A stretch of DNA of 64,000 nucleotides, from positions 1 through 64,000 of the forward strand of contig JBIOXV010000055.1 in NCBI GenBank assembly GCA_044869805.1. The letters are read 5' to 3'. Under the pieces are notes generated by a model. That model saw nothing but the letters and a program-made list of their open reading frames with translations, had not been told where the DNA came from and did no database searches. Within the stretch, counting starts at the first letter, position 1. The number at the start of each line of letters is the position of its first letter. Origin of the DNA: CAWDVR01 sp044869805. GTDB taxonomy: Bacteria > Acidobacteriota > Thermoanaerobaculia > Multivoradales > SZUA-115. A program made the translations under genes and the position numbers. Of the stretch, positions 29,300-38,950 are shown in pieces.

Positions 29300-30387
29300 C
29301 CACCGCGAGGCCGCCTTAGTTGCGCCTGGTGCTCCTCGCCGCCCCGAATCTTCTCTATCGCCCAGGCCGCGTGCTCGCGGACGACCGGATCGTCGTCGGT
29401 CGCCGCCTTCGCCAGGGCCGGAAGATACGCGGTGTCGCCGCGGTTGCCCATCGCCACGGCGGCGTTGCGCTTGAGGCCGGAGAGCTTGGCGCGCTTCATG
29501 GGGCTGCCGCGGAAACGCTCCGTGTACTCCTCGCGAGCGAGGAGCAGCATCCCGATGAGGCCGAGCCCGGCGCGCTCGGGCGGTAGGGCCAGCTCGGGGT
29601 CCGTGCCCGCCGCGGCCTTGCGGTTCCACGGGCAGGCCTCCTGGCAGAGGTCGCAGCCGAACACCCAGTCCCCCACCATCTCCCGTGCCGCCTCGGGCAG
29701 CGCACCCCGGTGCTCGATCGTCCAGTAGCTGATGCAGCGGTTCGAGTCCAACCGGTAGGGCTCGGGCAGCGCCCCGGTAGGGCAAGCTTCGAGGCAGCGG
29801 GTGCAGCGGCCGCAGAGGTCGGCGACCGGCGGGTCCGGTGCCAGGTCCAGCGTCAGGAACAGCTCGCCGAGCAGGAACCACGAGCCCGCGTCGCGCGACA
29901 GCAGGTTGGTGTGCTTGCCGATGGCGCCGAGGCCGGCGCGGGCCGCGAGCTCGCGCTCCAGCACCGGCCCGGTGTCCACGTAGGGACGGGCGTCCGCGCC
30001 CGGGAACGCCTCGCGCACGCGGTCGGCGAGACCTCGGAGGCGCTTCCCCATCAGGTCGTGGTAGTCGCGGCCCCGGGCGTAGCGGGCCACGCGCGGCCAG
30101 AGGTCGCCCTCGGGCTCCGCCCGCCTCCCGCCCTCCTCGTCCAGCAGTGGCGCGTACTGCAAGGCCACGCAGAGCACGCTCCGCGCCCCGGCCAGCACGC
30201 GCCGCGGCTCGCGGCGGACCTCGGCCTTGTGCGCCATCCAGGCCATGCCGGCTTGATCGCCGCGCGCGAGCCAGGCGTCCAGCGTGGCGGCGCGATCGAC
30301 CGGCTCGAGGTGCGCCACGCCGGCGCGATCGAACCCGGCCTCGAGGGCCCAGCGCTTGAGCAGCGCGGCGGTGGTTTCTGGCTCCAC
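29296..30387 (-). CDS. queG: Epoxyqueuosine reductase
   Basis: 363 residues from a GTG at 30387 (the frame has no ATG nearby). The two 4Fe-4S clusters are bound by CGRCTRCLEACP and CDLCQEACPWN with their Cys spacing intact. The corrinoid-binding part has RVARYARGRDYHDLM and GPVLERELAARAGLGAIGKHTNLL. The C-terminal 75 residues form a HEAT-like repeat (DPVVREHAAWAIEKI) usual for QueG. It catalyses the last step of queuosine formation in tRNA. TACAAT ends 6 bases before the GTG, so the message may be leaderless. The frame stays open far upstream, but it runs there over the coding region of leucine dehydrogenase and is not real. Confidence 0.93.
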   Translation of the reverse strand: MEPETTAALLKRWALEAGFDRAGVAHLEPVDRAATLDAWLARGDQAGMAWMAHKAEVRREPRRVLAGARSVLCVALQYAPLLDEEGGRRAEPEGDLWPRVARYARGRDYHDLMGKRLRGLADRVREAFPGADARPYVDTGPVLERELAARAGLGAIGKHTNLLSRDAGSWFLLGELFLTLDLAPDPPVADLCGRCTRCLEACPTGALPEPYRLDSNRCISYWTIEHRGALPEAAREMVGDWVFGCDLCQEACPWNRKAAAGTDPELALPPERAGLGLIGMLLLAREEYTERFRGSPMKRAKLSGLKRNAAVAMGNRGDTAYLPALAKAATDDDPVVREHAAWAIEKIRGGEEHQAQLRRPRGG

Positions 30388-30393
30388 GGCCGC

Positions 30394-30399
30394 ATTGTA
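30394..30399 (-). promoter_or_regulatory. -10 box TACAAT for queG
   Basis: TACAAT on the minus strand, 6 bases before the GTG of queG, placing the transcript start at about the first base of the start codon. No convincing -35 was found, so extended -10 use is possible. Confidence 0.55.
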
Positions 30400-30480
30400 G
30401 CGGTCGGTGGCGCCTGCCCTGGGCATCCGGTAGACTCCCGCGCCGGCCGGCGGCAAGGTCAATCCAACCAAGGAGAGCCG

Positions 30481-31587
30481 ATGGACGTCTTCGAGCAGGT
30501 GCGGGAGATGGGGCACGAGCGCGTCGTTTTCTGCTCCAACCCCGAGGTCGGCCTCCAGGCCATCATCGCCATCCACTCCACGGTCCTGGGCCCCAGCCTC
30601 GGCGGCTGCCGCATGCTCCCCTACTCGAGCGTCGACGAGGCGCTGACCGACGTCCTGCGCCTGGCGCGCGGCATGACCTACAAGGCGGCCGCCGCCGGCC
30701 TCAACCTGGGCGGCGGCAAGGCGGTGATCCTCGGCGACCCGAAGAAGCAGAAGAGCGAGGGGTTGTTCCGCGCCTTCGGCGGCTTCGTGGACTCGCTCGG
30801 CGGGCACTACATCACCGCCGAGGACAGCGGCACCGACACCGACGACATGGAGCTCATCCTCGCCGAGACGCGCTGGGTGACGGGCGTCTCCTCGAGCCAT
30901 GGCGGCAGCGGCAACCCGGCGCCGGTGACCGCCTACGGCGTGCTCCAGGGCATGAAGGCCGCGGCCCGCTGGCGGTGGGGCGATCCCTCGCTCGCCGGCA
31001 AGGCGGTCGCCATCCAGGGCCTGGGCAGCGTCGGCAGCCACCTCGCCCGCTACCTGGTCAACGACGAGCGCGCCAAAGTCTTCGGCTGCGACGTCGACCG
31101 CGAGGCCGCCGAGCGCGCCGCGGCGGAGATCGGGGTCGAGGTGGTGGGGAGCGAGGAGATCTTCGACGCCCAGGTCGACGTCTTCGCGCCCTGCGCGCTG
31201 GGCGCGGTGCTCAACGACGACACCATCCCCCGCCTGCGCTGTGCCGTCGTCGCCGGCGCCGCCAACAACCAGCTCGCCAACGAGGCCCAGCACGGCAAGG
31301 CGCTCGACGAGCGCGGCATCCTCTACGCGCCGGACTACGTGATCAACGCCGGGGGCCTGATCAACGTCTACAACGAGCTCAACGAGAACGGCTACAACCA
31401 GGACCGTGCCCTGCGCCAGACCCGCGGCATCTATCGCAACATGATGCGGGTGTTCGAGATCGCCAAGGCCGACGGCATCCCGAGCACCGTGGCGGCCGAC
31501 CGCGTGGCCGAGGAGCGCATCGCTCGCCTCAAGACCATCCGGCCCCGCCACTGGAGCCGCATGTTCACCGACCGTCGCCAGAGGTGA
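30481..31587 (+). CDS. ldh: Leucine dehydrogenase
   Basis: 368 residues, ATG preceded by AAGGAG. The family signature is complete: GPSLGGCRMLPY, Lys68 (MTYK) and catalytic Lys80 (NLGGGKAVILGDPK) in the substrate half, then NAD-binding GLGSVG near residue 184 and GAANNQL. The C-terminus (DYVINAGGLINVYNE) is typical of leucine and valine dehydrogenases rather than glutamate dehydrogenase. It reversibly deaminates branched-chain amino acids, linking them to 2-ketoacids with NADH. It is divergent from queG; the next gene follows after 5 bases. Confidence 0.92.
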   Translation: MDVFEQVREMGHERVVFCSNPEVGLQAIIAIHSTVLGPSLGGCRMLPYSSVDEALTDVLRLARGMTYKAAAAGLNLGGGKAVILGDPKKQKSEGLFRAFGGFVDSLGGHYITAEDSGTDTDDMELILAETRWVTGVSSSHGGSGNPAPVTAYGVLQGMKAAARWRWGDPSLAGKAVAIQGLGSVGSHLARYLVNDERAKVFGCDVDREAAERAAAEIGVEVVGSEEIFDAQVDVFAPCALGAVLNDDTIPRLRCAVVAGAANNQLANEAQHGKALDERGILYAPDYVINAGGLINVYNELNENGYNQDRALRQTRGIYRNMMRVFEIAKADGIPSTVAADRVAEERIARLKTIRPRHWSRMFTDRRQR

Positions 31588-31592
31588 GAGCG

Positions 31593-32786
31593 GTGCGCGG
31601 GCTCGACCGGGTTCGCGGATCGATCTTCGCCGCAGCCTGCGCGGCGCTCGCCCTGCCCGCCCTGGGCGCACCGGACCCCGCCGCCGCCGCGCCGGCGTCC
31701 CAGGCGTCCCTCTGTGCCGAGCCCACTCCGCTCGCCCTGCTCGGGCTCGACACCGAGGCCGGCCTGCTGCTCTTCGACCTGCCGGTCGCGGGTGGCAGGA
31801 CGAGGCAGATCGAGGTGGCGCTCGGCCGGGTCGCCGCCGGCGAGCCTGGCGCGGCCGGGCCGGACGCCGCCCGGAGCTTCCGTGCCGCTCCCGCCGCGGC
31901 CCACTACGCCGGCTCCGTGGGGCCGGGGCCGATCTTCGCGCTCGCCCGCTGCGGCGACGGCTGCCTGGCGGCCGAGCGTTGGCAGGGCGGCCGCTGGGAG
32001 CCGCTCGGAAGCCCCCTCGAGATCCCCGGGTCGGCAAACCTCTACGCCACCTACGACCGCTCCGGCCGGCCCTGGATCGTCGCTCATCTGCCGGGCCCGG
32101 AGCGCTGGATCGAGGCCCGCGCCTGGCGCTTCGAGGACGGCGCCTGGAAACCGAAGGGCGAGCTCGCGGTGCACGGCCCCACCGCGCTCGGGGTGGCACC
32201 CGCGAGCTGGCAGCGCGACGCGGTGGTCAGCGGCAGCGGCCTGTTCTCGGCCGGCGCGCCGCCCGTCACCTGGGCCGCGGGCCTGCCGACGCTGCCGCCC
32301 GAGAAGCACGGCCAGATCGTGCCCAACGGCGAGACCGGCGCCGTGTACATGGCGGCCGACGGCGCCCTGTACTGGAGCGCCGACCGTGGCGCCGCCTGGC
32401 GCGGCACCCGCTTCAAGCCCTGGGGTGTCGAACGCACCGAGATCTGGGCCTACGGCGTGGACTACAGCGTGGACCTGCCGCTCGGCACCCACGGCGAGCC
32501 ACTGCCGCTCGCCTGGTTCGACCGCCGCGGCGGCCGCTCCGGGAAGGTCTTCCTGACCGAGCTCGAGCCGGGCGGCGAGTGGCGGCTCCGCGGCGAGGTG
32601 CCCGCCGACCTCCAGACCACGGCCGAGCCGCTCGAGCTCGTCCACCTGCTGCGCAAGGACGCCGGGGAGTGGGTGCTGCTGTCGGACTGCTTCCGCTCCG
32701 AAGGCAAGCCGGCGCTGGCCCTGCGCACCTGGTCGCCGGCGGGGCTCGGCGCCACCAGGGTCGTCCAGGTCGAGGGGCTGCCGTAG
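31593..32786 (+). CDS. Secreted protein of unknown function
   Basis: 397 residues from a GTG at 31593, 5 bases after leucine dehydrogenase. A signal-peptide-like start (VRGSIFAAACAALALPALGAP) is followed by an Ala/Pro-rich linker and a beta-rich body with many Trp and Gly (e.g. GAVYMAADGALYWSADRGAAWRGTRFK), reminiscent of beta-propeller repeats such as BNR/Asp-box proteins. Two CxxxC-type Cys pairs occur (RCGDGC). No family name is offered. The convergent cmk gene ends 48 bases downstream, with a short palindrome between. Confidence 0.65.
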   Translation: MRGLDRVRGSIFAAACAALALPALGAPDPAAAAPASQASLCAEPTPLALLGLDTEAGLLLFDLPVAGGRTRQIEVALGRVAAGEPGAAGPDAARSFRAAPAAAHYAGSVGPGPIFALARCGDGCLAAERWQGGRWEPLGSPLEIPGSANLYATYDRSGRPWIVAHLPGPERWIEARAWRFEDGAWKPKGELAVHGPTALGVAPASWQRDAVVSGSGLFSAGAPPVTWAAGLPTLPPEKHGQIVPNGETGAVYMAADGALYWSADRGAAWRGTRFKPWGVERTEIWAYGVDYSVDLPLGTHGEPLPLAWFDRRGGRSGKVFLTELEPGGEWRLRGEVPADLQTTAEPLELVHLLRKDAGEWVLLSDCFRSEGKPALALRTWSPAGLGATRVVQVEGLP

Positions 32787-32807
32787 GGGCGGCCCTCGTG
32801 GTCGCCC
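32787..32807. repeat. Dispersed palindrome, copy 1
   Basis: GGGCGGCC-CTCGT-GGTCGCCC, a near-perfect 8-bp stem with a five-base loop, in the gap between convergent genes. The same palindrome (GGGCGACC/CTCGTGG core) recurs at 60023-60045 and 60076-60097. It may act as a transcription end signal. Confidence 0.7.
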
Positions 32808-32834
32808 TCGGCTGGGCGGGCACGAGGCCTGCGC

Positions 32835-33587
32835 CTACAAATTCGCCCGCCCCCGCACCACCGCCAGCATCTCCTCCACCACCTCTTCGGCCGAGCGCTC
32901 GGAGGTGTCGATCGGGTGGTAGCTCGCGTCGCGGGTCAGGGGCGAGTGATCGCGGCTCGAGTCACGGCGGTCGCGGCTCTCGATCTCGGCGCGCACCTGC
33001 TCCAGGCTCAGGGTGCTGCCGGCCGCCGCCAGCTCCTCGTGGCGCCGCCGGGAGCGCACCTCGGGCGTCGCCTCGAAGAAGAACTTGTAGGCCGCGTCGG
33101 GGAACACGCGGGTGCCGATGTCACGACCCTCGACCACCCCTCCCCAGCGCTCTCCCGCCTCGCGCTGCAACGCCACCAGGCGGCGGCGCACCCCGGGGTA
33201 GGTGGCGATGCGCGAGGTGGCGGCGCTCACCTCCGGGGTGCGGATGCGCTCCCCGACCGGCACGCCGTCGAGCAGCACCACGAGCTCGATCTCGCCACTC
33301 CTCGCCTCGGCCGCGAGCGAAACCTCGGCCTCGGCGGCCAGTCGCTCGACGCGCGGTCCGTCCTCGGGCGACACGCCGAGCTCGAGGGTCTTGAGCGCCA
33401 CCGCCCGGTACATCGCCCCGGTATCGAGATAGGGCACCCCGAGCCGCCGGGCGAGGAGCTTCGCCGCGGTGCTCTTGCCCACCCCCGCCGGGCCGTCGAT
33501 GGCGACGATCAGCCCCTGATCCCCGGCGCTTGGGCCGCCGGCGCTCGGGCCGGCGCCGCCTGCTTCGTGCGGAGGCCGATCGGTCAA
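32835..33587 (-). CDS. cmk: Cytidylate kinase
   Basis: 250 residues. P-loop GPAGVGKSTAAKLLARRLG, substrate loop LDTGAMYRAVALK, and the CMP-site segment GRDIGTRVFPDAAYKFFFEATPEVRSRRRHEEL all match Cmk. It phosphorylates CMP and dCMP. The only start candidate before the P-loop is a TTG at 33587 that overlaps the hisC stop as TTGA; it adds about 25 low-complexity residues before the usual beginning. It is the last gene of the trpS-scpA-scpB-rluB-hisC-cmk run; in many bacteria cmk lies just before rpsA, but here other genes intervene. Confidence 0.95.
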   Translation of the reverse strand: MTDRPPHEAGGAGPSAGGPSAGDQGLIVAIDGPAGVGKSTAAKLLARRLGVPYLDTGAMYRAVALKTLELGVSPEDGPRVERLAAEAEVSLAAEARSGEIELVVLLDGVPVGERIRTPEVSAATSRIATYPGVRRRLVALQREAGERWGGVVEGRDIGTRVFPDAAYKFFFEATPEVRSRRRHEELAAAGSTLSLEQVRAEIESRDRRDSSRDHSPLTRDASYHPIDTSERSAEEVVEEMLAVVRGRANL

Positions 33588-34684
33588 GGTCGTAGGGCCT
33601 GGTCGAGCGCTGCCAGCAGCCGCTCGTTCTCCGGCCTGGTGCCGACCGTGATGCGCACGCTGCCGGGCAGGCCCCAGCCGGCCATGCCGCGCACCAGGAC
33701 GCCGCGCGCGGCGAGCTCTGCCGCCAGATCGCCGCCGTAGCCCGGGAAGTCCGCCAGCACGAAGTTGGTGACCGAAGGAGTGAGCACCGCGCCACGCCGC
33801 TCCAGCTCGGCGCTCAAGAAGGCCAGCTCGCGGGAGTTGCGGCGCCGGGCCTCGGCCACGTGCGCCTCGTCGTCGAGCGCCGCCAGGGCCGCGGCCTGCG
33901 CCACGGCATTGGTGTTGAACGGCGCCCGCACCCGCTCGAGGTCCATGATCCGCTCCGCGGCGCTGATCCCGTAGCCGATGCGCAGGCCGGCCAGAGCGTG
34001 GATCTTGGAGAAGGTGCGGAGTACCAGCACGTCGCGGCCCGCGGCCAGGTCCTCGAGACCGTTGGGGTAGCCGGGCGCCTCCACGTACTCGAAGTAGGCC
34101 TGGTCGATCACGGTCAGCGCGCCGGGGTCCGCCGCCGCGAAGTAGCGCTCCACCTCGGTGCGCGTCCAGTAGGTGCCGGTGGGGTTGTTGGGGTTGGCGA
34201 GGAACACCACCTTGGCGCCGCGGCTGGCGCGCGCCATGGCCTCCGGGTCGTCGGCGCGGCTGGTCGCCCGCGGCTCGACCTCGACCAGCTCGGCGTTGGC
34301 CGCCAGGGCCGACAGCCGGAACTGCACGAAGCCCAGCCGCGCCATCACCACCCGCTCGCCAGGGGCGACCAGAGCCCGGCAGATGAGGTCCACGAGCTCC
34401 CCCGAGCCGTTGCCGAGCACGATCTGCTCGCGGGCCACGCCGTGCAGGGCCGCCAGCCGCGCCTTCAGGTGGTGGCCCCAGCCGTCCGGGTAGAACTGGA
34501 CCTTCCCCACGGTGGCCTGGATCGCCGCCGCCACCTTGGGCGACGGGCCGGCGGTGTTCTCGTTCGAGGCGAGCTGGCAGATCGAATCCAGCCCCAGCTC
34601 GCGGGCGAGGGTGTCGACCGGCTTGCCAGGCTGGTAGGGCCGCAGGCGGCGGACGTGCTCCGGGGCCGTGGACTTGGTGAGCAT
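33584..34684 (-). CDS. hisC: Histidinol-phosphate aminotransferase
   Basis: 366 residues, class II pyridoxal-phosphate enzyme of normal HisC length. Visible marks are LASNENTAGPSPKV near the N-terminus, FLANPNNPTGTYW, DQAYFEY and TFSKIHALAGLRIGYG, where the Lys forms the internal aldimine, and VRITVGTRPENERLL near the end. It makes histidinol phosphate in histidine synthesis, though paralogues acting on tyrosine or other amino acids look alike. Start ATG at 34684 lies 14 bases after the rluB stop, without a clear ribosome site; the stop overlaps the cmk start. Confidence 0.9.
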   Translation of the reverse strand: MLTKSTAPEHVRRLRPYQPGKPVDTLARELGLDSICQLASNENTAGPSPKVAAAIQATVGKVQFYPDGWGHHLKARLAALHGVAREQIVLGNGSGELVDLICRALVAPGERVVMARLGFVQFRLSALAANAELVEVEPRATSRADDPEAMARASRGAKVVFLANPNNPTGTYWTRTEVERYFAAADPGALTVIDQAYFEYVEAPGYPNGLEDLAAGRDVLVLRTFSKIHALAGLRIGYGISAAERIMDLERVRAPFNTNAVAQAAALAALDDEAHVAEARRRNSRELAFLSAELERRGAVLTPSVTNFVLADFPGYGGDLAAELAARGVLVRGMAGWGLPGSVRITVGTRPENERLLAALDQALRP

Positions 34685-34698
34685 GAGGGTAGGAGAGC

Positions 34699-35525
34699 TC
34701 AAGGACCTCGTCGTGCGTGGGCGGCGGCGGGACGCGCCGGCTTCGCCTTCGGGTGCCGCGTGCTGCGCCGCAGGCGCTCCACCTCCGCCGCCGTCAGCTC
34801 GCGCAGCGCGCCCACCGGCAAGTCGCGGTCGGCGAGCGGGCCGATGGCCACGCGCCGCAGCTTCTGCACCGGGTGGCCGACGCGCGCGAACATGTCGCGG
34901 ATCTGGCGCGTGCGCCCCTCGGAGAGCACCACCGTCCACCAACTGTTCTCGCCGCTCCCGGCGCGCGCCGCGGCCGGCGCCTTGCGCCGCTCGATGCGGG
35001 CGGGCGAGGTGCGCTTGCCCTCGAGCACGATGCCGGCGCGCAGGCGGTCGAGCGCGCGCTCTTCCGGCGCGCCCGCCACCTTCACTTCGTAGGTCTTGGT
35101 GCAGCCGTAACGAGGATGTGAGACATGGTGGGCGAACTCGCCGTCGTTGGTCAGCAGCAGCAGACCCTCGGTGTTGAAGTCGAGGCGGCCCACCGGCACC
35201 AGCGCCTTGCGCCAGGCGGCGGGCACTAGGTCGAGCACCGTGCGGCGGCCCTCGGGGTCGGCGGCGGTCGACATCACGCCACGCGGCTTGTTGAGCAGCA
35301 GGTAGACGTGTTCGGCGGCCTTGGTCTGCACCCGCTTGCCGTCCACCTTGATCGCGTCGTGCTCTGCATCGACCCGGGTGCCGAGCTCGGCCACCGCGCC
35401 GTTGACCGTCACCCGGCCCTCGCGGATCAGATCTTCGACCTTGCGGCGGGCGGCGATTCCCGCCCGGGCCAGCACCTTCTGCAACCGCTCGCCGGGCTCG
35501 GCGGCCGGCTTCGCCCGTGCGGCGC

Positions 35526-35529
<4 letters not shown>
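34699..35529 (-). CDS. rluB: 23S rRNA pseudouridine synthase, RsuA/RluB family
   Basis: 276 residues. An S4 domain opens the protein (ERLQKVLARAGIAARRKVEDLIREGRVTVNG). The catalytic domain has the RsuA-family motif GRLDFNTEGLLLLTND, whose Asp attacks uridine, and NKPRGVMST. The C-terminus is a basic, Lys/Arg-rich tail. It modifies uridine in large-subunit rRNA near the peptidyl transferase centre; RluB versus RluE/RluF cannot be settled by motif, but position after scpB favours RluB. GTG start shares four bases with the scpB stop. Confidence 0.92.
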
Positions 35530-36394
<865 letters not shown>

Positions 36395-36398
<4 letters not shown>

Positions 36399-37198
36399 CC
36401 CTGGATCGCCTCCAGGTCCTCTTCGGTCAAGCGGCGCGTGGTGCGGTAGAGCACGATCTCACCGGCCGAGGTCTGGTGCACGCGCACCAGCGACATGCGC
36501 GCCAGCTCGAGCACGGCGAGGAACGCGGCCACCGCTTCGGCGCGGCAGGAGAGCGTGCGCAGGTCGGTGAGCAGATCGTAGGGGCGGGCGGCGTCGAGCA
36601 GCGCCAGCAGCCTGTCGAGCTGCTGGCGCACGGTGTAGACCTCGCCGTGGAGGTGGAGGGCCGGGGGGTGCTCGCGGTCGTAGCGCGACAGCGCCTGCCG
36701 GAAAGCGCCCAGCAGATCGAACAGCGACACCTCGCCCAGATCCAGCTCCTGGTCCTCGGGGGCGGGCGCGATCTCGCCCGGCGAGCGCGTCCAGATGCCG
36801 AGCCGCATGCGGTCGACCTCGGCCAGGGACTGCGCCGCTTCCTTGATGCGCCGGTACTCGAGCAGGCGGTTCACCAGCTCCTGGCGCGGGTCGTCGCCAG
36901 TCTGACCCTCCTCGCTCTCGCGGCGCGGCAGCAGGAGCTTGGACTTCAGGTGGATGAGCATCGCCGCCTCGTAGATGTACTCGCCGGCGATGTCCAGGTT
37001 CAGCTCATCCATCAGCATCAGGTACTCGTGGAACTGGTCGCAGACCCGCGCCACGGGGATGTCGGCGATCTCGACCTCGTTGATCTTGACCAGGTGCAGC
37101 AGCAGGTCGAGCGGACCGTCGAAGATCGGCAGGTGGACCCGCCAGGACTCTGGTAACAGGCCGGGCGCCAGCCCACCGGTCGCGGCCGGGGTGCTCAC
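36395..37198 (-). CDS. scpA: Segregation and condensation protein A
   Basis: 267 residues from GTG at 37198. The kleisin N-terminus (LPIFDGPLDLLLHLVKINEVEIADIPVARVCDQFHEYL) and C-terminal winged helix (SAGEIVLYRTTRRLTEEDLEAI) are clear. It bridges the SMC heads. The upstream frame stays open but crosses trpS, so GTG at the GTGA overlap with the trpS stop is the sensible start. Part of the tight trpS-scpA-scpB-rluB-hisC-cmk run. Confidence 0.94.
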
Positions 37199-38268
37199 TG
37201 TGCCTCTCCGGCGAGCGCCCCCGCGGCGGCCGCCAGGCGGCGGTAGTCGAGGTTCAAGGCGCCGCGCACCAGGTCCATGGTCTCCTCGGCGCGCTCCGCG
37301 GCGCGCCGCGAGCCGGTGGCGATGACGTCGATCAGGGTATCGGGATCGGACAGCAGCGTCTGGCGCCGGTCGCGGAACGGGGCCAGGAACTCGTTCATCT
37401 GCTCGGCGAGGAGCTTCTTGTCGTCCACGCAGCCGATCTCCGCGGCGCGGCACTGGCGCTCCACTCGCTCCGCGACGCCGGGCGCCGAGACCAGCCCGTG
37501 GAAGCTAAACAGGTTGCAGACCTCCGGCCGCCCGGGGTCGGCGCGCCGGATGCGCTGCGGGTCGGTGAACATCTCCATGCACTTCTTGCGCACCACCTCG
37601 GGAGAGTCGGCGAAGTAGATGGCATTGCCGTAGGACTTCGACATCTTGCGGCCGTCGATGCCCGGCACCTTGCGGGCCGGCGTGTACAGCGCCTTGGGCT
37701 CCGGGAACACCGGCCCGTAGAGGCCGTTGAAGCGGCGGGCGATCTCGCGCGTCAGCTCGAGGTGGCTCGCCTGGTCCTCCCCGACCGGCACGTAGTCGCC
37801 GCGGTAGATCAGGATGTCCGCCGCCTGCAGCACCGGATAGCCGAGAAAGCCGTAGGTCGACAGGTCGCGGTTCTCGATGTTGGCGATCTGCTCCTTGTAG
37901 GTCGGCACCCGCTCCAGCCAGCCGAGCGGGGTGATCATCGAGAACACCAGATGCAGCTCGGCGTGCTGCGGCACCAGCGACTGCACGAAGAGCGTCGAGC
38001 GCTCGGGGTCGAGGCCCACGGCGAGCCAGTCGGCCACCACCTCGAGGGTGTTGCGCGACACCCGCGACGGGTCCGCGTACTCACTGGTCAGGGCGTGCCA
38101 GTCGGCGACGAAGTAGTAGCAGCGGTAGCGGTCCTGGAGCTCGACCCAGTTCTTGACCGCCCCGAAGTAGTTGCCGAGGTGGATCGGCCCCGTGGAGCGC
38201 AGGCCGGAGAGGACGATCTCCCCGGCAGGCGTGGTGGCGGAGGTGGCGGGCGCTTGGGAAGTGGTCAT
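37195..38268 (-). CDS. trpS: Tryptophanyl-tRNA synthetase
   Basis: 357 residues. The class I signatures are PIHLGN (a HIGH variant, residues 28-33) and KMSKS near 207-211, with the TrpRS-specific GYPVLQAADILIYRGDYVPVGEDQ between them. It charges tRNA-Trp. First gene of a six-gene minus-strand run. The N-terminal 15 residues are low complexity. Upstream (38300-38482) is the large inverted repeat described separately. Confidence 0.97.
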   Translation of the reverse strand: MTTSQAPATSATTPAGEIVLSGLRSTGPIHLGNYFGAVKNWVELQDRYRCYYFVADWHALTSEYADPSRVSRNTLEVVADWLAVGLDPERSTLFVQSLVPQHAELHLVFSMITPLGWLERVPTYKEQIANIENRDLSTYGFLGYPVLQAADILIYRGDYVPVGEDQASHLELTREIARRFNGLYGPVFPEPKALYTPARKVPGIDGRKMSKSYGNAIYFADSPEVVRKKCMEMFTDPQRIRRADPGRPEVCNLFSFHGLVSAPGVAERVERQCRAAEIGCVDDKKLLAEQMNEFLAPFRDRRQTLLSDPDTLIDVIATGSRRAAERAEETMDLVRGALNLDYRRLAAAAGALAGEAQ

Positions 38269-38340
38269 CGTAGAGGTTTCTTAAAGCAGCAGCCCGGTCG
38301 AGCCGGCGCAAGAGGATAGCACTCCAGGCGCGCGCCCGGC

Positions 38341-38482
38341 GCGGGCGGCGAAACCGGCGCCAGTGGGCCGCGCGCTAGGAGCGGGAGGACCCGGGAACCG
38401 GAGCGTACACGCTAGTACGCGAGGATTCCCGGGAGGACCCGCGACAACGCGCCCGGCCTGCTGGCGCCGGTTTCACGCCCGC
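38341..38482. repeat. Long imperfect inverted repeat (cruciform/hairpin)
   Basis: The outer arms 38341-38363 and 38461-38482 match over 22-23 bases with one gap and one mismatch (core GAAACCGGCGCCAG). Inner arms also pair imperfectly (CCGGGA, GGGAGGACC against its complement), so the 142 bases can fold into one long stem around CACGCTAG. It overlaps the last codons of the gene at 38473 and lies before trpS. It may end the recG operon, or be a mobile-type repeat, since its 17-mer CGGGAGGACCCGCGACA also occurs at 27270-27286 on the other strand. Confidence 0.75.
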
Positions 38483-38949
38483 AGCAGCGCGTTGACCGCC
38501 GCCATCCGCCGGTGGTTGGCGGAAAGCAGCCGGGCCTCGGCCCAGACCGCGACCGCCTGCACCGCGAACGTCCCCCAGGCGAGCGCCGCGTGCACCCATC
38601 CCGGTGCGGCGTGCGCGAACACCCGGCCGCCGATCACGGTGTTGACCGCCACCAGCGCCACCACCGCCAGCGCCCACGGCAGCGCCCGCCGAGCGGCGCC
38701 GCTGCCAGGCTCCAGCAGCTCCGGCGGCAGGTCCGCCCGGACCCCCAGGTCGCGGATCGCTCGCGCCGTCCCGAAGAGATAGAGCACAGTCCACGAGTGG
38801 GCGAAGACCAGCAGCAGGATGGAGAGCACCGCCAGCATCAAATGGGTCTCGACCGGCGCCTTGGCATACGCCGCCACTCCCGCTGCCGCCAGCCCGGCCC
38901 CGGCGAGCCCACCCACCACCAGCACCGATCGCCCCATCATGGCGGTCAT
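38473..38949 (-). CDS. Four-span membrane protein of unknown function
   Basis: 158 residues with four hydrophobic segments (near 8-27, 38-60, 90-108 and 118-138). A short charged loop (ARAIRDLGVRADLPPELLEPG) joins the second and third. No family recognised. The ATG comes one base after the recG stop, so it is probably co-expressed with recG and the cNMP/FHA gene. The last codons lie inside the long inverted repeat. Confidence 0.7.
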   Translation of the reverse strand: MTAMMGRSVLVVGGLAGAGLAAAGVAAYAKAPVETHLMLAVLSILLLVFAHSWTVLYLFGTARAIRDLGVRADLPPELLEPGSGAARRALPWALAVVALVAVNTVIGGRVFAHAAPGWVHAALAWGTFAVQAVAVWAEARLLSANHRRMAAVNALLRA

Positions 38950-38950
38950 T

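Noticed and set aside
30390..32199. N-terminal extension of the queG frame over leucine dehydrogenase
   Set aside because: It is the complement of two real plus-strand genes and has no domain; the GTG with its -10 box at 30387 explains the start.
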